A DNA stretch of 64,000 nucleotides from UBA6197 sp047638075 (GCF_047638075.1 NZ_JBLJBV010000099.1:1-64000), one strand, 5' to 3'. Shown: positions 54,743-63,238, numbered from the stretch's first letter. The notes: generated by a model not told the origin, from the letters alone. Numbers and translations: made by a program.

Positions 54743-55530
54743 CCGGGCTTATAGACCGCCTGCGCCAAAGTCTCGCGCCGACGCCATCAGATGAGGAAAA
54801 GATGCGGCTGGCGGATAGTGCCACCCGTCAGGGCGATTACGATGCAGCACTGGCCCTTTGGGGGCCGCTGGCGCAACAGGGCCATGCAGGCGCGCAAACC
54901 CGCGTGGGCCTGTGCTTTGCGGCCGGGTTGGGCGTAGATCGCGATCCGGCAATTGCCGCGCGCTGGTTCATGCTGGCCGCCGAAGCGGGCGACGCAGCAG
55001 GGCAGCGGCAACTGGCCCACGCCTGCTTTCGCGGCGAAGGCATCCCCGAAGACCCCACCCGCGCAGCCGAGCTTTACCGCCGGGCCGCCGATCAGGGCGA
55101 TGCCGAGGCGATGGACATGCTTAGCTGGATGCTGACCGAGGGCGAGATACTGCCCCCCGACCCCGCGCAGGCGCGCTACCTTGCAAAAGCCGCCGCCGAT
55201 CTGGGTAATGCCGCGGCAATGACACGGCTGGGGATGATCCACCACAACGCGCTTGGGGTGGACCGTGACCCAACGCTTGCCGCCCAATGGTGGCAACGCG
55301 CAGCTGACCTTGGCAATGGCGATGCGCAGGCGATGCTGGGTGCGGCAATGCTGATCGGGGCCGGGGTGGCGTGTGATCCGTTCATGGCGTTTGTCTGGCT
55401 GCTGCGCGGCCACGCGGCGGGCAGCCCCTTGGCCTATCCGTTCCTGACCCGCGCCGCCGCTGCATTGTCGCTGGAAGAACAGGGCCGTGCCCGCCGCCTT
55501 GCCGCCACGCCGCCCGGGGTTGTGTCATGA
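54739..55530 (+). CDS. Sel1-like repeat protein between selA and selB
   Basis: A 263-residue protein made of about five Sel1-like TPR repeats (GHAGAQTRVGLCFAAGLGVD, GDAAGQRQLAHACFRGEGIP, GDAEAMDMLSWMLTEG, GNAAAMTRLGMIHHNALGVD, GNGDAQAMLGAAMLIGAGVA). No signal peptide, so probably cytoplasmic and a protein-binding scaffold. It is joined to selA and selB by ATGA overlaps on both sides, which makes a role in Sec insertion or formate dehydrogenase assembly likely. No such role is established. (Sel1 here names a repeat, not selenium.). Confidence 0.85.
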   Translation: MTGLIDRLRQSLAPTPSDEEKMRLADSATRQGDYDAALALWGPLAQQGHAGAQTRVGLCFAAGLGVDRDPAIAARWFMLAAEAGDAAGQRQLAHACFRGEGIPEDPTRAAELYRRAADQGDAEAMDMLSWMLTEGEILPPDPAQARYLAKAAADLGNAAAMTRLGMIHHNALGVDRDPTLAAQWWQRAADLGNGDAQAMLGAAMLIGAGVACDPFMAFVWLLRGHAAGSPLAYPFLTRAAAALSLEEQGRARRLAATPPGVVS

Positions 55531-57593
55531 TCGTCGGCACCGCTGGGCATATCGACCACGGCAAAACCTCGCTTGTGCGGGCGCTGACCGGCACCGATAC
55601 CGACCGCTTGAAAGAAGAAAAAGCCCGCGGCATCACTGTTGATCTGGGCTTTGCCTATATGCCCGCCCCGGATGACACGGTGATCGGCTTTGTCGATGTG
55701 CCTGGCCATGAACGGTTGATCCGCAACATGCTGGCGGGCGCGGCAGGTATTGATCTGATGCTGTTGGCTGTGGCCGCAGATGATGGGGTAATGCCGCAAA
55801 CGCGCGAACATCTGGCCATTCTCAACCTTCTGGGCATATCGCGCGGCATCGTCGCCTTGACCAAGACCGATCTTGCCGACCCAGACCAGATTGCCGCCGC
55901 GCAAAACCAGATTGCCAACCTGCTGATTGGCACGGCGCTGGAAGGTGCGGAAATTGTGCCGGTTTCATCTGCCACCGGCGCGGGTATCGACGGTCTGCGC
56001 CAACGGCTTTGCAGGGCGGCGCAGCAAACCGGAACACGGCCAACAACGGCGCCTTTTCGCCTTGCTGTCGACCGCAGCTTTACCATCCACGGGTCGGGCA
56101 CGGTCGTGACGGGTATGGTGCTGTCAGGCCATGTCCAGCCGGGTGACGAGTTGATCGTCAGCCCCAGCGGGCTGCCTGTCCGGGTGCGCGGGCTACATGC
56201 CCAGAACCGCGAGGCGAGCCAAGGCAATACCGGCGATCGCTGTGCACTTAACCTTGCGGGGGCGGGCGTTCACCGCACTGCGATTGCGCGGGGAGACATG
56301 ATCCTAGCGCCGCACCTACACGCCCCCACAGGCCGCATTGATGCGCGGCTTCGGGTTCTTGCGACGGAACTTTCGCCGGTCACGCAATGGATGCCCGTTC
56401 ACCTTCACCACGGCGCGGCAGAACTACCGGCGCGCATCGTTTTGCTGTCAGACCAGCCAATTCCTCCGGGTGGCGAGGGGCTGGTGCAGATTGTGCCCGA
56501 ACGCCCCATTGCCGCGATCAGCGGCGACCGTTTCGTGATCCGCGATACCAGCGCCCGGCGGACGGTGGGTGGCGGCGTGCTGATTGATCTGCGGGCGCCT
56601 GAACGACGCCGCCGCACACCCGAACGGCTGGCCCGCATTGCCGCCCAAGACAGCCGCGACGATGCAACAGTGCTGCGGGCCCTGCTGGACCTGCCGCCGG
56701 GGCACCTGGACCCCGCCATTTTTGCCCGTGACCGCGGCGTTACGCCCGCACGAATGGACGGGCTTTTAACCGAAACAGAGCCGCTATTGATCGGCGCCGA
56801 GGGGCGGACATTGGCCCTGTCGCACACCCGCGCTGCCACCTTGATGGCGAAGGCACACGAGGCGTTGGCGGCCTATCACGCCGCGCATCCGCATTTCGTG
56901 GGCATGGGGCTGGAGCGGTTGCGCCAACTGACTGACCCGCAGCTTCCTGCCGCCCTGTTCCGCGCGTTTTTGCAAGCCCCCCCCATGGCCGGTCAGGTGG
57001 TGCTGGACGGCGCTTGGGTCCGCCTTGCCACGCATGAGGTGCGTCTTGACCCCAAGGCCGAGGCGATCTGGCAGCGCATCATGCCGATGCTGGCCGGTGA
57101 GGCGCGCTTTCGCCCGCCCCGCGTGCGCGACATTGCCCATGATCTTCATGAATCCGATGCCGACATCCGTGATCTGTTCAGATCCCTGTCGCGCATGGGT
57201 CGGGTGCATGAGATTGGCCGCGACCACTTCTTCTTGCGCGACACCTTGGGCGAGATGGTCGAGATTGTCGCCGATCTTGACGCGCAAAAGACGCTGTTCA
57301 GCGCCGCTGATTTTCGCGACCGGGTTGACAACGGGCGCAAAGTTGCCATCGAAATACTCGAATTCCTTGATCGTCACGGCGTTACCATCCGCCGGGGCGA
57401 TCAACGCCGAATAAACCCACGTCGCCGCAACCTGTTTACGCGCGACAGTGACCGGGCACCCCCCGCCCCGTCAGGAGGAGAAGCGTCCCCGGTGGGGCGT
57501 CCGGACTTCAAATCCGGGAGGGGCTGTGAGACAGTCCTTGGTGGGTTCGACTCCCACTCTCTTCCGCCAGTATCAAACGGAGATGTCGCATGA
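55527..57593 (+). CDS. selB: Selenocysteine-specific elongation factor SelB, 3' end overlapping selC
   Basis: Delivers Sec-tRNA to UGA codons that have a SECIS. The GTPase motifs are clear: GTAGHIDHGKTSLVRAL, DVPGHERLIRN and TKTDLA. EF-Tu-like domains II/III follow (HGSGTVVTGMVLSG), then winged-helix domains ending EFLDRHGVTIRRGDQRRIN. The E. coli protein is 614 residues; this frame is 688 because it runs straight through tRNA-Sec (residues 650-681) to a TGA at 57591. The stop overlaps the next ATG. The last 45 or so residues look unlike SelB and are probably dispensable. Confidence 0.9.
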   Translation: MIVGTAGHIDHGKTSLVRALTGTDTDRLKEEKARGITVDLGFAYMPAPDDTVIGFVDVPGHERLIRNMLAGAAGIDLMLLAVAADDGVMPQTREHLAILNLLGISRGIVALTKTDLADPDQIAAAQNQIANLLIGTALEGAEIVPVSSATGAGIDGLRQRLCRAAQQTGTRPTTAPFRLAVDRSFTIHGSGTVVTGMVLSGHVQPGDELIVSPSGLPVRVRGLHAQNREASQGNTGDRCALNLAGAGVHRTAIARGDMILAPHLHAPTGRIDARLRVLATELSPVTQWMPVHLHHGAAELPARIVLLSDQPIPPGGEGLVQIVPERPIAAISGDRFVIRDTSARRTVGGGVLIDLRAPERRRRTPERLARIAAQDSRDDATVLRALLDLPPGHLDPAIFARDRGVTPARMDGLLTETEPLLIGAEGRTLALSHTRAATLMAKAHEALAAYHAAHPHFVGMGLERLRQLTDPQLPAALFRAFLQAPPMAGQVVLDGAWVRLATHEVRLDPKAEAIWQRIMPMLAGEARFRPPRVRDIAHDLHESDADIRDLFRSLSRMGRVHEIGRDHFFLRDTLGEMVEIVADLDAQKTLFSAADFRDRVDNGRKVAIEILEFLDRHGVTIRRGDQRRINPRRRNLFTRDSDRAPPAPSGGEASPVGRPDFKSGRGCETVLGGFDSHSLPPVSNGDVA
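57474..57569 (+). tRNA. selC: tRNA-Sec (anticodon TCA), nested in selB
   Basis: A 96-nt tRNA including encoded CCA. The 8-bp acceptor stem GGAGGAGA pairs with TCTCTTCC (one G-T). The D arm is CGTCCC-CGGT-GGGGCG (6 bp), the anticodon arm is CCGGA-CTTCAAA-TCCGG, there is a long variable arm GGGGCTGTGAGACAGTCCTT, and the T arm is GTGGG-TTCGACT-CCCAC. Length and arms match E. coli selC closely. It lies on the same strand as, and entirely inside, the 3' end of the selB reading frame. Confidence 0.97.
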
Positions 57594-58051
57594 CCACCAC
57601 GTTCAAAGAGTGTCTGGATCAGCTGGAAACACAGGCGCGTGACGCAAACCGTGCCGAAGCGCAGCATCAGCAAGAGGCCGCCCGCCGCACGGCTGAACTG
57701 CGCATGGCACGCGAATTTGCGTGGCGGCGGCTGAACCTGTTGCGCAGCCTTGCCGCAACCGTCCGCCCCGAGGCAGAAGAAGAGCCCGCCCTTGCCGCAG
57801 GCCGCACGGCGCTGCTGCGCGAAGCGGGCCTCAACGGCGCAACACAGGCGCAGCGTGATCTGGCCGACCGCTTCGCGCCCGTCACCAGGGCGGTTTGGCA
57901 AGCCACACGCGAGGATGCCGACCCAAGCACAATCAACGCCGTGCTGCCCGTTCTGGCCGATTTCGAAGCCTGGCACGCGGCCGACCGCGGGACGCCCTTC
58001 CTGGGCCTGATGGAACGTGACATTCCCGAACTTCCGCTTGTCGAGGTTTAA
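57590..58051 (+). CDS. Unrecognised helical protein after selB/selC
   Basis: A 153-residue protein I do not recognise. The first half is charged and alanine-rich and predicted helical, probably coiled coil (LETQARDANRAEAQHQQEAA, then RMAREFAWRRLNLLRSLAAT). The second half contains STINAVLPVLADFEAWHAAD. No cysteines beyond Cys8, no signal peptide and no membrane segment. Its ATG overlaps the selB stop, and the stop is 1 bp before the next gene, so it belongs to the operon. Confidence 0.75.
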   Translation: MTTTFKECLDQLETQARDANRAEAQHQQEAARRTAELRMAREFAWRRLNLLRSLAATVRPEAEEEPALAAGRTALLREAGLNGATQAQRDLADRFAPVTRAVWQATREDADPSTINAVLPVLADFEAWHAADRGTPFLGLMERDIPELPLVEV

Positions 58052-58052
58052 G

Positions 58053-58439
58053 ATGACCCCCCGCCCTAGCCTTTTTGACGACTGGATCCGTGACGAAATT
58101 TCCCGCATCGGGGCCTTCACCGCATTGATCGTGCTGGTGAAAATCGAAGACCATACCGTGCGGCCGCTCCGCTCCAGCCATGTTCATGTGATGGGGTCGG
58201 ATCTGATCTGGTCTGACATGGCACAGCTTTTCGATAAGGCGGGGGCGGATTGGGACGGTGTTCTATTCTCGGTCCGCACCGACCCCGACGATAACGGCCC
58301 GATTGCGGACAGCGCCGCCAAAATCGCGCTGAAAGACCATGTGCAGAGCCTGATTGAGGATCGCACCCTGCTGAACGCCGGGCATTTCTTTGACCGTAAG
58401 GGGCGGCGGTTGCGGGTGGATGAGGTTGCGGCGCAATGA
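58053..58439 (+). CDS. Unrecognised small protein
   Basis: A 128-residue soluble protein with no family I can name. It has a hydrophobic strand-like block (IGAFTALIVLVKIEDHTVRP), the motif SSHVHVMGSDLIWSDMAQLF, and a basic C-terminus (FFDRKGRRLRVDEV). The start at 58053 is 1 bp after the previous stop; the frame is open further upstream within that gene. Its stop overlaps the lipoate ligase start as ATGA. Confidence 0.7.
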   Translation: MTPRPSLFDDWIRDEISRIGAFTALIVLVKIEDHTVRPLRSSHVHVMGSDLIWSDMAQLFDKAGADWDGVLFSVRTDPDDNGPIADSAAKIALKDHVQSLIEDRTLLNAGHFFDRKGRRLRVDEVAAQ

Positions 58440-59125
58440 CCCTTCGGGTGATCGACACTGGCCTTGCAGGTGCGGATTGGAATGTGGCGGTTACGGCTGC
58501 GCTGTCTGACCTGCACCAGCGCGGGCAAATCGGGGATACGCTGCGCCTGCACCGCTATCACCGCGCGGTCTTACTAGGGCTGCATTCCCCGAAAAGCCAG
58601 ATTGATGCGGCAGCTTGCGCCCGGTTGGGCGCGCAGATCGTGCGGCGCGTTTCAGGGGGCGGCGCGGTGGCCATGGGCCCCGGTGTTCTGGCGTGGGATC
58701 TGCTGATCACCCGGCCCCGGGCCATGGCCCCCGAAGAGGTTAGCGCAGGTATCTGCACTGCCGTTGCCGCCGCGCTGGCCCCTTTTGGCGCGACGGCGAG
58801 CTTTCGGGCGCCGGGTGACATTACGACGGGCGGGCAGAAAATCGGCGGCACTGCGGGGCTGTTTGACGTGACCTCAATGCTGCACCAGGGCAGTCTTTTG
58901 GTGATGCCAGACCTTGATGAAATGGCAGTGCTTTTGGGGGTTGATAGCTTGCCGGTAACTACGCTGGCCTTGGCTGCGAGGAATACGCCCGACATGCGGG
59001 CCGTCACGGATGCCGTTACCGCCGCCATCGCGGATGCGCTTGGCCTGCAAATCGCTACCGGAACGTTATCCGCAGCAGAAACCGAACTGGCACGGGGCGT
59101 CACCCTGCCCGAGGTGACCGCATGA
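58436..59125 (+). CDS. Lipoate-protein ligase A-like enzyme
   Basis: A 229-residue member of the biotin/lipoate transferase family. The lipoyl-AMP-binding motif is IVRRVSGGGAVAMGPGVLAW (residues 69-88) and the catalytic lysine is K135 in TGGQKIGGTAG. It would attach lipoate or octanoate to a lipoyl domain. The GcvH-like protein two genes downstream is the obvious target. It lacks the small C-terminal domain of E. coli LplA, as in the short ligases linked with dedicated lipoate-carrier proteins. Both ends overlap neighbours by 4 bp. Confidence 0.85.
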   Translation: MTLRVIDTGLAGADWNVAVTAALSDLHQRGQIGDTLRLHRYHRAVLLGLHSPKSQIDAAACARLGAQIVRRVSGGGAVAMGPGVLAWDLLITRPRAMAPEEVSAGICTAVAAALAPFGATASFRAPGDITTGGQKIGGTAGLFDVTSMLHQGSLLVMPDLDEMAVLLGVDSLPVTTLALAARNTPDMRAVTDAVTAAIADALGLQIATGTLSAAETELARGVTLPEVTA

Positions 59126-59499
59126 GCCGCCGCCTATTGATCGTTCTGGTGAACACCGATCCACGCAACCCCGAGGAATTGGGTGCGCCGTTCTATCACG
59201 CCGCCGTCGCCGCCGCGATGGATTATGAAGTGGATGTGGTCTGCGCAGCAACCGCTGGCAAGCTGATGATCAAGGGCATTGCGCAGGGCTTGCACGTCAA
59301 ACCCGGTCACCCGATGACCGTTCACGACTGGATCCGCGAAGCCCATGGCCATGGCGCGCGTTTTTGGGCCTGCCCGGCCAATCTTGACCTCTTCAACGTC
59401 ACCGAGGATGATCTGATTGGGGAATGTTCCGGCCTGATGGGTGCGGCCACCATGCTGCGCGGCGTGATGGAAGATGAGTACCGGGTGCTGACCTATTAG
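59122..59499 (+). CDS. DsrE-family protein
   Basis: A 125-residue cytoplasmic protein of the DsrE/F fold, a group that includes sulfur-carrier proteins with reactive cysteines. The N-terminus LLIVLVNTDPRNPEELGAPF and the middle VVCAATAGKLMIKG are typical. Cysteines 41, 84 (ARFWACPANLDLF) and 102 (GECSGLMGAA) are candidates for persulfide transfer; C84 occupies the usual active position. ATGA overlap with the lipoate ligase and 24 bp before the lipoyl-carrier gene. Confidence 0.85.
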   Translation: MSRRLLIVLVNTDPRNPEELGAPFYHAAVAAAMDYEVDVVCAATAGKLMIKGIAQGLHVKPGHPMTVHDWIREAHGHGARFWACPANLDLFNVTEDDLIGECSGLMGAATMLRGVMEDEYRVLTY

Positions 59500-59523
59500 A
59501 GCAAAAAGAAAAGGGGGTTCCGC

Positions 59524-59964
59524 ATGGCCACTGTGCGCGGCTGCAAATTTCCGGACGAATTGTATTTTGATGTTGCGCGCCATGTCTGGTACCAACTACT
59601 GGCCGACGGTACCCTGCGGGCAGGCGTGACGCCGGTTGGTGTGGCACTTGCGCGCGAGGTGCTGATCTTTACCCCAAAGCCCGTCGACCATAGTTTTTCA
59701 ACGGGCCGGGCGATTGCCACCATTGAAAGTGCGAAATGGGTGGGGTCGGTCAAGGCCGGGTTTGACGGCAAAATCATTGGGCTGAACGCCGCCATCATGG
59801 CGCGGGCCGGGATGGTCAACCGGGATTGTTATGGTGAAGGCTGGATGTTCGTACTGGCCCCCCAGAAAAAGGATTGGGCAGCAACCCTGGTGACCGGTGC
59901 AGCGGTCGCCCAAGCGTATGAAGACTGGATGGAAAGCATGGGCTTTGAGGGCTGCCAAGGCTAA
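59524..59964 (+). CDS. GcvH-like lipoyl carrier protein
   Basis: A 146-residue relative of glycine cleavage H protein. It retains the lipoylation motif at K71 (ATIESAKWVGSVKAGFDG) and the C-terminal YGEGWMFVL found in H proteins. The usual N-terminal region is altered (HVWYQLLADGTLRAGVTPVG), and the C-terminus ends with a cysteine (GFEGCQG). No gcvT or gcvP is nearby, so it is unlikely to serve glycine cleavage. Its own AAGGGGG precedes the ATG. With the ligase and DsrE gene it forms a lipoate module at the end of the formate dehydrogenase/Sec operon. Confidence 0.8.
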   Translation: MATVRGCKFPDELYFDVARHVWYQLLADGTLRAGVTPVGVALAREVLIFTPKPVDHSFSTGRAIATIESAKWVGSVKAGFDGKIIGLNAAIMARAGMVNRDCYGEGWMFVLAPQKKDWAATLVTGAAVAQAYEDWMESMGFEGCQG

Positions 59965-60030
59965 GCCCAGCGCAGCAGATGCACCCCATTGATACTGATG
60001 CGGCCGAGTTCGCCCGCCGCTACGCCGCGG

Positions 60031-61782
60031 TCATTTCTGATAGATATATTCACCCGGCGCATCGCAAAGCGGCGGCAAGCCGGCCTTTGGGGCGCCCATG
60101 GCTGGCGGTTTCACCGCATCGGTTGAATGCTTGCCCAGCCAATCGACCCATGCAGGCCACCACGACCCCTCGCGGCGTTTGGCGATATTTGCCCAGTCAT
60201 CAGCATCCACATAGGGCGCGTTATGCGGTGTCGCGTGAATGCGGTAATGGCGATGTGGACGGCCCGGTTGCGACACTATCCCGCCGTTATGTCCGCCACT
60301 GGCAAGCACAAACACCGTGTCGGTTTCAGTCAGCCGCTGAATCTTGTAAGCGGATTTCCAAGGGGCAACGTGGTCCCGTTCGGTTCCCACGGCAAAGATC
60401 GGTTCTTTGATATCGGTCAGCGAAACTGCGCGGCCATTTACTGTCAGCCGCCCCTCTGCCAGATCGTTATTCAGATAAAGTCGCCGCAGATACTCGGAAT
60501 GCATCCGGTATGGCATTCGCGTTGTATCGGCATTCCACGCCATCAGATCGTTCGGCTCGCCGCGCCGTCCCAAAAGATACTCGCGGACCATCCGGCTCCA
60601 GATAAGGTCATTGGACCTGAGGATCTGAAAGGTTCCGGCCATTTGATCGGCTTCAAGAACGCCCTGCCGCCACATCATGTCTTCCAAAAGCGACAGCTGG
60701 CTGTCGCTGATGAACAGCGTCAGTTCGCCCGCTTCGGTAAAATCTGCCTGTGCCGCCAAAAGGCTGACCGAGGCCAGGCGGTCATCGCCGTCACGCCCCA
60801 TCGCAGCCGCTGCAATTGTCAAAAGCGTGCCGCCAAGACAATAGCCCGTGGCGTGTATTTTGGCGGCACCGCAGATGTCGCCCACCGCCTGCAATGCCGC
60901 CATGACACCCATATCAAGATAGGCATCCATCCCCAAATCGCGGTCTTTGGGGCCGGGATTGCGCCATGAGATGCAAAAGACGGTATACCCCTGACCCACC
61001 AGCCAGTTGATCATGGAGTTATGGGGCGACAGATCAAGAATATAGTATTTCATGATCCATGCCGGCACGATCAGGACGGGCTCGGGGCGTACGGCGCCCG
61101 TCGTTGGCGCGTATTGAATAAGTTCCATCAGGTGGTTGCGAAACACCACCTTTCCAGACGTTGCGGCAAGCGTGCTTCCGACCTTGAATTCTTCCATCCC
61201 GGCGGGGCGCTGCCCGGTTGCGGACAACATCATATCTTCACGCATATGCTGCAGGCCACGAACAAGGTTCTGGCCACCTTGCCGAAGTGTTTCACGCTGC
61301 ACTTCGGGGTTGGTCAACAGGTTGTTCGTGGGGGCGGCCATATCCAACAATTGCCGTGCCACGAAACTGGCGACACGCTCATGTGCAGCTGACACGCCTG
61401 ACAGGCCGGTTGTCGCCTCGGCCCACCAATCTTCCTGCGCCTTATGGGTCATGGCCAGCACATTGAACGGCCAGGCGCGCCATGCCGGGTCGCTATAGCG
61501 CACATCGTCCTCGACGCAGCTGCAGCGCCACAGATCCTGAGACAGCTTGGCGGCGTTAACCCCCGCGATGGCCGCCAATTCCATTTGTCGCCCTGGCGAC
61601 GTGGCCAAATGCGCCGCCCAGTCCCACCAGACCTGACCCAGGGCAATGGGCGAAAGACCACCGGTGTATTTGGCAACATTGGCGTGGGCCAAACGGTCAA
61701 TGGTGTTGGCGACGACATGCAGATCCAGCCCGTCTTTCTGCTTGGGGATCTCGGCTACGATCTTTGATTTAATCTCGACCAT
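60031..61782 (-). CDS. phaC: Poly(3-hydroxyalkanoate) synthase (class I type)
   Basis: A 583-residue PHA polymerase acting at the granule surface on hydroxyacyl-CoA. The alpha/beta hydrolase core has the lipase-like box TGYCLGGTLL with catalytic Cys315, the aspartate in GTERDHVAPWKSA and the histidine in ASGGHNGGIVS. The N-terminal domain has NPEVQRETLRQGGQNLVRGL and LIVPAWIMKYYILDLSPHNS. The ATG at 61782 follows GGGGGAAAAG; an ATG at 61803 is less well placed. The phasin-like gene lies 145 bp upstream. Confidence 0.95.
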   Translation of the reverse strand: MVEIKSKIVAEIPKQKDGLDLHVVANTIDRLAHANVAKYTGGLSPIALGQVWWDWAAHLATSPGRQMELAAIAGVNAAKLSQDLWRCSCVEDDVRYSDPAWRAWPFNVLAMTHKAQEDWWAEATTGLSGVSAAHERVASFVARQLLDMAAPTNNLLTNPEVQRETLRQGGQNLVRGLQHMREDMMLSATGQRPAGMEEFKVGSTLAATSGKVVFRNHLMELIQYAPTTGAVRPEPVLIVPAWIMKYYILDLSPHNSMINWLVGQGYTVFCISWRNPGPKDRDLGMDAYLDMGVMAALQAVGDICGAAKIHATGYCLGGTLLTIAAAAMGRDGDDRLASVSLLAAQADFTEAGELTLFISDSQLSLLEDMMWRQGVLEADQMAGTFQILRSNDLIWSRMVREYLLGRRGEPNDLMAWNADTTRMPYRMHSEYLRRLYLNNDLAEGRLTVNGRAVSLTDIKEPIFAVGTERDHVAPWKSAYKIQRLTETDTVFVLASGGHNGGIVSQPGRPHRHYRIHATPHNAPYVDADDWANIAKRREGSWWPAWVDWLGKHSTDAVKPPAMGAPKAGLPPLCDAPGEYIYQK

Positions 61783-61892
61783 CTGACTTTTCCCCCTTAG
61801 CAAAGACCAATATCAATTTGGCAACGGGATACTCTGGTTTTCGGCAGGCGGGTTGCAAGGGTTGGTCGCACCCGCCTCGGCTGCCATGCGAT

Positions 61893-61912
61893 ACAAGGGC
61901 CTTCGCCCTTGT
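61893..61912. terminator. Hairpin between phasin-like gene and phaC
   Basis: ACAAGGGC-CTTC-GCCCTTGT is a perfect 8-bp stem with a 4-nt loop. It has no following U run, so it may be an attenuator or transcript stabiliser between the two minus-strand genes. Confidence 0.4.
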
Positions 61913-61927
61913 TGAAGGCGGGGCGGC

Positions 61928-62332
61928 TTAGACCGGGATTGCCTTTGCTGAATAGTGGTTTTCGCTTTTGCCAGCCTCGGCGGTGATGTCTTCTACCGTT
62001 TCCGGTTCATCAAGAACTATATGACCCGCGCAACGCGCCATCATTTCCATGCACTCACGGGTATCTTCGGTCAGGCACTGAACTTGATGCGCCTGAAACT
62101 CGGCCATCGCCTTGACCATTTCGGCAGGATCAGCGACGCGCGCAACGGTTGCGGCGCGCATGGCCGCCTGACCCACATTCTGGCGACGCTTGTACCAATT
62201 GCTCGAAAACTTCTTAACCTCGTCCATAAGCAGGGTCTGTGTCAGCAAAAAACGGTTCACCTGTGGTGACATCATTGGACCAAATGATACTTTGGTACCG
62301 GGCGCAACTTGAGGTAGGTCCCACTTCGGCAT
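61928..62332 (-). CDS. Phasin-like granule-associated protein
   Basis: A 134-residue helical protein upstream of PHA synthase on the same strand. It has the pattern of small alphaproteobacterial phasins: MMSPQVNRFLLTQTLLMDEV, KRRQNVGQAAMRAATVARVA and AEMVKAMAEFQAHQVQCLTE, with no signal peptide or membrane helix. The ATG at 62332 has GGAGG eight bases upstream; 62347 is an alternative. The assignment rests on context and composition, as sequence similarity in this family is weak. Confidence 0.6.
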   Translation of the reverse strand: MPKWDLPQVAPGTKVSFGPMMSPQVNRFLLTQTLLMDEVKKFSSNWYKRRQNVGQAAMRAATVARVADPAEMVKAMAEFQAHQVQCLTEDTRECMEMMARCAGHIVLDEPETVEDITAEAGKSENHYSAKAIPV

Positions 62333-62590
62333 CGTAAAATCCTCCATCGAGATGTAAGTAGAAACGGATCACAGCATTGCTGGGCCAAGGTCGCTCATCC
62401 GGATCAGTAAAACCTGAGCGCCAGACCCTATCATGGCTTGGGCGAGTCGAGCAAATGAGTCAAGTACGCCTGTCGTCGCAGGCAAGAAGGCGCTGCCCGC
62501 ATTTTGAACGCCACGGATCGGGCCCGGGCAATCGTTGGCACGCTGAACTGCAACCTGTTCAGTCAATACGGTAATTCATGGCATCAATGG

Positions 62591-63199
62591 TCACAGGGTC
62601 GCCGGGGCGACAATCCAGAACACTTCGCAAACCTCTTCCCCGATCGTCCAGAACCGCGTCATCGCAGTTGCGGGAAAAGCAAAACTATCGCCCGCCTCGA
62701 TTTGAAAGCTGCGATCATCAAGTTCAAGCCCCAGTGTGCCACGAAGCACCACACCACATTTACCACCCTGTGGGCTGTTGTAGGGCTCCCCACAACTGCC
62801 CCCCGGCTGCATGATAAAACGCAGCATCTGAATTTCGGGCTGGCTATCGGGGGTCAGCAACTCTTTGCGAAGCCTGCCGCCGTCATAGGTCAACTCGCGT
62901 CGGTTGGATCGACGCACGACAATATCGGCGTCTTCGGCAGCTGTGGCGTGCATTGCGTCAAATAACCAGCTAACCGGCATTTCCAATGCGGCACAGATTG
63001 CCGTCATGGAATTGACCGACGGCATGGTCAGCCCTCTTTCAACCTGACTGAGCAAACCGATAGATACTCTTGCCCGCCCGGATACATCCTTAAGCGACAG
63101 CCCGCGAAGTTTTCGTCGCAGACGCAAGCGTTGACCGATATCATGAACCTTACCGTCGTCTTGTGGGCAAATCCGGGTGTCAACATTGGTCATATTCAT
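62591..63199 (-). CDS. XRE-family regulator with C-terminal cupin domain
   Basis: A 202-residue transcription factor. The N-terminal helix-turn-helix (about residues 20-75) is clear in IGQRLRLRRKLRGLSLKDVS and GLLSQVERGLTMPSVNSM. The C-terminal cupin (about 125-195) has QPGGSCGEPYNSPQGGKCGV and AGDSFAFPATAMTRFW and probably binds a small ligand. The start at 63199 has GAGGTGG upstream. It is divergent from the binding-protein gene on the right, so it likely controls that transporter; relatives (PuuR type) often sense polyamines. Confidence 0.9.
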   Translation of the reverse strand: MNMTNVDTRICPQDDGKVHDIGQRLRLRRKLRGLSLKDVSGRARVSIGLLSQVERGLTMPSVNSMTAICAALEMPVSWLFDAMHATAAEDADIVVRRSNRRELTYDGGRLRKELLTPDSQPEIQMLRFIMQPGGSCGEPYNSPQGGKCGVVLRGTLGLELDDRSFQIEAGDSFAFPATAMTRFWTIGEEVCEVFWIVAPATL

Positions 63200-63238
63200 A
63201 GGTTGCCACCTCTTTAATGTTACGTCTAGAATGAAATA

